Origin: Candidatus Peribacteria bacterium
Lineage (GTDB): Bacteria; Patescibacteriota; Gracilibacteria; UBA1369; GCA-2718715
DNA: 18,573 bases
Assembly: GCA_943349385.1 (NCBI GenBank)
Contig: CALQZM010000011.1
Coordinates: 1 to 18,573, forward strand
Direction of reading: 5' to 3'
Shown here: piece after piece, positions 14,081-18,573 of the stretch
Numbering within the stretch: the first letter of the stretch is position 1
Layout of the letters: every line of letters begins with the position of its first letter
The notes under the pieces: generated by a model
What the model saw: the letters and a program-made list of their open reading frames with translations, nothing else
Databases searched by the model: none
Told to the model about the DNA's origin: nothing
Translations under genes and position numbers: made by a program

Positions 14081-15619
14081 ATGAACCAAATAATAAACAG
14101 TTTCAGCTTTAAAAACACAATTAGTCAAAGTCTATTAACTACACTTAAAACACTACACAAATTTATAGCTTTAAACTTAATAATATTTATTTCAAGTGTA
14201 CCTTTTTTGGCTCTGCCAGCATTAATTTATATTAGTTTTCAAAATCTATTAGCTTCACTAATTTCAGCTGGAGTTTCACTAATATTCGTACTTATACTTG
14301 CAACCTATTTTAAACTGAGCCTTCTAAAATTTAGTATTAATCAAATTAAACAGGAGTCAACAAAAATCACAGAAGCATTCGAAATTAGTTTTCAACAATT
14401 TTACAGAAGCTGCATAGCCTATTTAAGAATCTACTTACCAGCTTTTATAGCTTTATTAATTCTAGCTGCTATTACAAGTAGCTATTTTATAATGAATGCT
14501 GGCACGGGTTCAACGGCAAGCCTAGTAAGCCAAATCAATGACCAAGCCGTTTTCTTAAATCAAATAACCTTAGAAGCACCAAGTGCCATTCTCACTCAAC
14601 AAGATCCAGCAAGTTTATTTTCTTTAAATAGTTTAAACAACGGGATAAACAGTACTTCTGCAATCCTAGGACTAATAACTATACCTATCGCAATTATTTT
14701 CACCTTATTAAACTTACTTAAATATATATTCGCAACTTACTTAATTTTAGACCAAGATTTAACAGTCAGAGATGCTTTTTCAAAAGCAAAAACAACTATG
14801 TACGGAAACAAATTAAAATTAATTGGATTTTTTATTTTAAATACATTTATTTTTACATTACCACTAACTATACTAGGTTCTTTTACCCAAAACCAAAATA
14901 CTATTAGCGTAATAATAATTTTAGTAATAATTTTTTTACTATCAATATTCTTGAAAAATTACTTCAATTTATGTCGGGCTTCAATTTATCAACAATTATT
15001 CTTAACAACCCCAACCCAAGAGTTCCAGAAGGCAATCATTCCAAATCCTGTAATTGAACAAACCGAACCAATTGCCCAAGCATTACCATCGCAACTTCAA
15101 CCAGAAATAATTATAACCCAAACACCAGAAGTTCAAGAAATAGCCATCGAACAACCTACTACCAGTTCCCCTCAAAATGCTTCAGAACTTAGTAACGACT
15201 CTATTTCAAATATTACTTTAAACAACATAACCCAACCTAAAATAGTGAGTCACGAGATTCTAAATACAAACCTAGACTTATTAAACTTTTACCAACCTAT
15301 TAACACCGGAGTAAATATACCTACAGACCCTATTGCGCCGATGGTCGCTAGCGACCCAATTATTATTGCAAGTCCAGTAAATTCTTCTGAGACAGCTCAA
15401 GAAATAGAGCCAGTTACGATTCAAGATTTGGCAAGTAAGCCGATCACTATAACACCAGACCCCATGCCAATGCCAATAATTCCTGAAATCGAAAATCAAG
15501 TCCCTCCAGCAATACCGGTTGCACCAATGCCAATAATTCCTGCACCAGCAATAGATACACAACCTATATCTCCACCTTTGGAAGGGACAAATCAAAATCC
15601 AACTACTTTTCAACTTTAA
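14081..15619 (+). CDS. Polytopic membrane protein with long proline-rich cytosolic-looking tail
   Basis: I choose the ATG at 14081 (512 residues). An in-frame TTG at 14027 would add 18 Lys/Thr-rich residues unlike any domain start, and the ATG start M-N-Q resembles the M-N-T start of the next gene. The first about 310 residues hold roughly six membrane segments, with a cytosolic-looking loop between segments 2 and 3 and a large soluble loop after segment 3. The arrangement, with the pattern 'L-D-x-D-L-x-x-x-x-A-F' before a late helix, resembles the glycerophosphodiester-phosphodiesterase membrane-domain / DUF975-like group, but I would not assign a function. The last about 200 residues are a Pro/Ile/Gln/Thr-rich, low-complexity tail with repeated PMPIIP and similar motifs. 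The next gene starts 18 bp on. No Shine-Dalgarno is visible. Confidence 0.7.
   Translation: MNQIINSFSFKNTISQSLLTTLKTLHKFIALNLIIFISSVPFLALPALIYISFQNLLASLISAGVSLIFVLILATYFKLSLLKFSINQIKQESTKITEAFEISFQQFYRSCIAYLRIYLPAFIALLILAAITSSYFIMNAGTGSTASLVSQINDQAVFLNQITLEAPSAILTQQDPASLFSLNSLNNGINSTSAILGLITIPIAIIFTLLNLLKYIFATYLILDQDLTVRDAFSKAKTTMYGNKLKLIGFFILNTFIFTLPLTILGSFTQNQNTISVIIILVIIFLLSIFLKNYFNLCRASIYQQLFLTTPTQEFQKAIIPNPVIEQTEPIAQALPSQLQPEIIITQTPEVQEIAIEQPTTSSPQNASELSNDSISNITLNNITQPKIVSHEILNTNLDLLNFYQPINTGVNIPTDPIAPMVASDPIIIASPVNSSETAQEIEPVTIQDLASKPITITPDPMPMPIIPEIENQVPPAIPVAPMPIIPAPAIDTQPISPPLEGTNQNPTTFQL
15467..15542 (+). repeat. In-frame 19-bp direct repeat in the proline-rich tail
   Basis: CCAATGCCAATAATTCCTG occurs at 15467-15485 and again at 15524-15542, exactly 57 bases (19 codons) apart, so both copies are read in the same frame and give the PMPIIP motif twice. 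The spacing suggests a recent tandem expansion of the tail by slippage or unequal recombination. Confidence 0.7.
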
Positions 15620-15637
15620 AAAATTAATCATTCATAT

Positions 15638-16366
15638 ATGAACACGCCAATTTTAAACATAGACAATTCTATTCATTTTGGATGGGATAATTTCAGGAAA
15701 AACGTAAAATTCTTTTTAGTAGTCTGTTTGATTTATCTAGGATTTATCGGAATATCTTTTCTTTCACAATTTTATATTGGTCCAAAAGGCATAAACTACA
15801 CTCCAACTGCTTACTACACTATCGCTATAATCGCATATTTAGTAAATATTTATGTTTCAATTGGACTAACTCAAGAATGTTTACAAATAATCGACAATAA
15901 GAAGGCAAAATTAAACCAACTATTTAAAGTAGCGCCATTAAAGTTCATTAGATATATCCTATTGATTTTGATAAGTATTATAATTACATTATTAGCCCTA
16001 GCAGTTATATTCGGATTATTTGGTCTTAGCTTTTTAGCACTAAATAGTGGCTTAAAGCTGTTGAGTCTTTTACTTCTAGCTTTAACATTTATCGCAACTG
16101 TATATTCTATATATATAGGAATTAGTTTTTCATTTATTAGATATACATTTGTCGATAAAAACTTATCACTTTTTCAAACATTCAAACAAAGTTACAAAAT
16201 TACAAACAAACAAAAATTTACCATAATAGGATTCGATATTGCGAAAATGTTAATCTTTTCAGCAGGTCTTTTCTTGTTAGGAATAGGTTTAATTTTTGCT
16301 TTTCCGCTTTTAGCAATTGCAACAGCTCATTTCTACCGGTCACTTTACTCAAAAAACTCAATCTAA
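15638..16366 (+). CDS. Polytopic membrane protein related to its upstream neighbour
   Basis: The 242-residue product has about six membrane segments (around 23-45, 53-75, 102-135, 140-165 and 205-235, the third and last long enough for more than one) and almost no soluble domain. It resembles the N-terminal part of the preceding gene: both place 'D-x-x-L-x-x-x-x-F-x-x-x' and a basic loop (T-N-K-Q-K-F-T-I-I-G-F here, G-N-K-L-K-L-I-G-F there) just before the final helices. That suggests an ancient duplication, with only the upstream copy carrying the proline-rich tail. It begins 18 bp after that gene and ends 25 bp before pgk, so the three may be one transcript. No catalytic motif is seen; it could form a complex with its partner. 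Confidence 0.7.
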   Translation: MNTPILNIDNSIHFGWDNFRKNVKFFLVVCLIYLGFIGISFLSQFYIGPKGINYTPTAYYTIAIIAYLVNIYVSIGLTQECLQIIDNKKAKLNQLFKVAPLKFIRYILLILISIIITLLALAVIFGLFGLSFLALNSGLKLLSLLLLALTFIATVYSIYIGISFSFIRYTFVDKNLSLFQTFKQSYKITNKQKFTIIGFDIAKMLIFSAGLFLLGIGLIFAFPLLAIATAHFYRSLYSKNSI

Positions 16367-16374
16367 ATAATTTT

Positions 16375-16380
16375 TATAAC
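16375..16380 (+). promoter_or_regulatory. -10-like box before pgk
   Basis: TATAAC at 16375-16380 predicts a start near 16387, five bases before the pgk ATG at 16392. No -35 box is found at 16-18 nt. It could give a nearly leaderless pgk mRNA, but evidence is thin. Confidence 0.3.
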
Positions 16381-16391
16381 AACCCATTCTT

Positions 16392-17579
16392 ATGAAAGTA
16401 AAATCATTAAAACAAGCAAAGCTACTAGACAAAAAAGTACTAGTTCGAGCCGACTTAAATGTTCCAATTAAAAATAAAAAAATTACAGACTTAACACGAA
16501 TCAAAGAACTTAAACCGACCATAGATTTTTTACTTAAAAACAAAGCCCGCATCGCAATTTGTTCTCACTTAGGACGACCAGACGGCAAACCTAATAAAGA
16601 GTTTAGCTTAAAACAAGTCGCAAACGCTTTAGCAAAAACTTTAAAAGTTAAAGTTAAATTTGTCCCGGATTGCAAAAGCGCCAACATCCCCAAATTATTA
16701 GAAAAATTAGAACACAAACAAATCCTTCTTCTAGAAAACACTAGGTTTTATGCCGAAGAAGAAAACAACGACAAAAGTTTCTCAGAACAACTTGCAGCCC
16801 CCTTCGACCTATACGTAAACGATGCATTTGGCACCGCCCATAGAGCCCATGCTTCTACTGAAGGTGTAACCCATTTCTTGAAATCATATTCTGGACTATT
16901 GATGGAATCAGAAATTAAAGCTATGGCTCCGTTATTGGATTCTAAAAAACTTAAAAAGCCTTTAACGGTAATAGTTGGCGGCGCCAAAATTGATACCAAA
17001 ATTGGAGTCATTAAACAATTTATTGGACTTGCCGATTACATTTTAGTTGGCGGCGCTTTAGCTAATACATTTTTACTTGCCGAAGGATTCAACACTGGAA
17101 AATCCCTAGTAGAAGAAGAAAAAATAGATATTGCCCAAGAAATCCTACTGCTTGCTGAAAAAAAGAAAACAAAAATTTTAATTCCAGGCGATGTTATTGT
17201 AGCCGATAAAATCGAAGAAAAAGCTGCAACAATCGACATTCCAGTCGAAGACGTATTAGGTAAAATGATGATTCTCGACATCGGTCGACTTACCGCACGT
17301 GAATATTCAAGCGTAGTCCATAAATCTAAAACAGTTATTTTAAACGGACCAATGGGACTTTACGAAATGGAACCATTCGCCTCAGGCACAAAATACCTTT
17401 TCAAAGAAATTGCAAAAGCAAAAGCCACAACCGTAATCGGAGGCGGCGACACAATTGATGCCATTAACAAATTCAAAATATCACCTAAAAAATTCAACCA
17501 CGTCTCAACAGGAGGCGGCGCAATGATCGAATTCTTAGAAGGAAGAATCTTACCAGGAATAGTGCCACTAATTAAGTAA
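16392..17579 (+). CDS. pgk: Phosphoglycerate kinase
   Basis: The 395-residue product is a complete phosphoglycerate kinase (usual length 390-400). It shows the N-terminal substrate site RADLNVP (19-25), SHLGRP (58-63), LENTRF and the YVNDAFGTAHRAHAS stretch that binds 3-phosphoglycerate. The C-terminal nucleotide domain has GGAKIDTKIG, GPMGLYE and the GGGDT and STGGGA loops near the end. The enzyme makes ATP from 1,3-bisphosphoglycerate in the cytosol, a core ATP-yielding step for an organism with few other energy pathways. It is the last gene of the plus-strand cluster and converges with the ATPase gene at 17616, leaving a 36-bp gap with no clear terminator. Its start, ATG 16392, has no Shine-Dalgarno. 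Codon use is more C-ended than in its minus-strand neighbours, as expected for the C-rich strand. Confidence 0.97.
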   Translation: MKVKSLKQAKLLDKKVLVRADLNVPIKNKKITDLTRIKELKPTIDFLLKNKARIAICSHLGRPDGKPNKEFSLKQVANALAKTLKVKVKFVPDCKSANIPKLLEKLEHKQILLLENTRFYAEEENNDKSFSEQLAAPFDLYVNDAFGTAHRAHASTEGVTHFLKSYSGLLMESEIKAMAPLLDSKKLKKPLTVIVGGAKIDTKIGVIKQFIGLADYILVGGALANTFLLAEGFNTGKSLVEEEKIDIAQEILLLAEKKKTKILIPGDVIVADKIEEKAATIDIPVEDVLGKMMILDIGRLTAREYSSVVHKSKTVILNGPMGLYEMEPFASGTKYLFKEIAKAKATTVIGGGDTIDAINKFKISPKKFNHVSTGGGAMIEFLEGRILPGIVPLIK

Positions 17580-17615
17580 CATCTTCAGATTCAAAGGGGC
17601 TCGACTATAAAAGTC

Positions 17616-18573
17616 TTAAAATTCATACCCAATACGCGCCCCAATTTCTTGCTCAACAAACTTCTTAGCTCGGCCATATTTAGTAGATGAGTACTGTTTA
17701 ACTAATTGGGCAATCTTGGCATTTCCACCATCTGGATCATAGATCGTTTCAATCGAGAATGGACGCGAAGTTGTATTATTAATATTCAACTTCATATAAG
17801 CCTTATAATTGGCAATATTAATTACATCTTGCTCACTTAAAGCAGGAGCATACTCTTTGGCTAAATACTCTGCATCTTCAGCACCAATCTTAAACGACAT
17901 CATAGTACCAACGTTACCAAAGATGGCATCCCGAATTTGAGTTGAACTTGTACCGTAACGAGATACAACTAGCTGACTTATATATTGATGGGCCATAATC
18001 AAATTCAATCTATACTTTCTGGCCTCAGATAAAATCGAAGCAAATGAATCTGTAGCAAAGTTTTGGAACTCATCCACATATAAATAAAAATCCTTACGTT
18101 GGTCTTTAGGCATATCGGCACGACTCATAGCTGCCATCTGAATTTTTGAAACTAATACAAGTCCAAGTAATTGAGTATTTAAATCCCCTATTTTACCTTT
18201 AGAAAGATTAATTAGTAGAATTTTTCCAGTGTCCATAACTTCTCTTAAATTAAAGGCGGATTTAGTTTGACCAATTGTATTACGCATAATTGTATTGGTA
18301 ATAAACGGACCAAATTTAGCCGAGAAATATGGAATCATTTCTTGTCGTTCTCTTTGACCAGTATTGGCGTATTCATGTTCCCAGAAAGACCTTACAACCG
18401 GATTTTTAATATTTTTAGTCTTGTACTTCATAAACTCATCATCGGTAAACATTCTAGGTACATCAATTAAAGTTGCACCTTCTTCTTGATTTTCCATAAG
18501 GGTCAAACAAGCATTTCTAAAATAATGTTGTATACGTGGACCAAAAATTTCGTCACCAAATAGTTTAATAAAA
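17616..18573 (-). CDS. VirD4/TraD-like ATPase, canonical paralogue, N-terminal part beyond window
   Basis: The frame is open to the window edge: codons read through upstream of TTG 18506 as FGPRIQHYFRNACLTLMENQ, aligning with WGPRLEYYLRNALLLLVSVENQ in the ATPase at 8472-10661. So the real start lies outside and the visible 318 residues are the C-terminal half of the motor. It has the Walker B YLYVDEFQNF, INLSKGKIGDLNTQLLG, ILSEARKYRLNLIMAHQYISQL and SKIQMAAMSRAD. The paralogue lacks the S-x-x-G-T-S-S-T-Q stretch found here after the HQY motif. Family members form hexamers that drive substrates through type IV secretion or related channels. A paralogue of this kind occurs 7 kb away; this copy is the less diverged of the two and is probably the housekeeping one. 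Walker A lies beyond the edge, so activity cannot be judged. Confidence 0.88.
   Translation of the reverse strand, partial: FIKLFGDEIFGPRIQHYFRNACLTLMENQEEGATLIDVPRMFTDDEFMKYKTKNIKNPVVRSFWEHEYANTGQRERQEMIPYFSAKFGPFITNTIMRNTIGQTKSAFNLREVMDTGKILLINLSKGKIGDLNTQLLGLVLVSKIQMAAMSRADMPKDQRKDFYLYVDEFQNFATDSFASILSEARKYRLNLIMAHQYISQLVVSRYGTSSTQIRDAIFGNVGTMMSFKIGAEDAEYLAKEYAPALSEQDVINIANYKAYMKLNINNTTSRPFSIETIYDPDGGNAKIAQLVKQYSSTKYGRAKKFVEQEIGARIGYEF

Noticed and set aside
15281..15631. 116-codon antisense frame rich in Trp, Cys and Arg.
   Set aside because: It mirrors the Pro/Ile-rich tail on the other strand; its composition is that of a shadow, with no motif.
18267..18470. 67-codon plus-strand frame over the ATPase.
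   Set aside because: Antisense shadow of a conserved motor domain.
1..18573. Possible recoding of TGA as glycine or tryptophan, as in some CPR lineages.
   Set aside because: All main frames are full length under the standard code, and a TGA stop at 578-580 is used with an overlapping ATG.
1..18573. CRISPR array, tRNA, insertion sequence ends or prophage.
   Set aside because: No regularly spaced repeats, no cloverleaf I could trace, no transposase or paired terminal repeats were found.

Overview
The window is an AT-rich (roughly 30% GC) bacterial chromosome segment, packed with genes and using the standard code: the reading frames end in TAA, TAG or TGA, and no gene needs an internal TGA to be read. 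The gene set suggests a reduced genome of the Candidate Phyla Radiation (Patescibacteria). It has two paralogous VirD4/TraD-type ATPases, a lamin-tail-domain protein, an S-layer-anchored CAP protein, a PolX with a PHP domain and small polytopic membrane proteins. The NDH-2 plus YceI pair is reminiscent of Saccharibacteria, but that placement is inference. There are no rRNA or tRNA genes, no CRISPR array, no insertion sequence and no obvious phage genes.

Layout. 1-3361 (+): the C-terminus of a membrane-anchored lamin-tail-domain protein overlaps polX by 4 bases; nrnA follows. 3396-5988 (-): an apparent operon of typA, a 93-residue orphan and a short VIT1/CCC1-type metal transporter. It is driven by a good sigma-70-type promoter whose -10 box sits in the loop of a perfect 9-bp palindrome. 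6096-10661 (-): a divergent VirD4-like ATPase followed 27 bp later by a secreted SLH-CAP protein. 10800-13936 (-): a YceI protein and NDH-2 (4 bp apart), then a DEDDh exonuclease fused to a degenerate GIY-YIG domain; the exonuclease has a promoter placed for a leaderless mRNA. 14081-17579 (+): two related polytopic membrane proteins, the first with a proline-rich tail, then pgk. 17616-18573 (-): the C-terminal part of a second, more canonical VirD4-like ATPase that runs off the window.

Together the genes cover DNA repair (PolX, the exonuclease fusion), nucleotide recycling (NrnA), translation/ribosome stress (TypA), glycolysis (Pgk), quinone-linked NADH oxidation (NDH-2, possibly with YceI), metal handling (VIT1-like) and the cell surface (SLH-CAP, LTD protein, ATPases). 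Two genome-wide traits stand out. No start codon is preceded by a convincing Shine-Dalgarno sequence, and the + strand looks C-rich relative to G in most rows sampled, whichever strand is coding.
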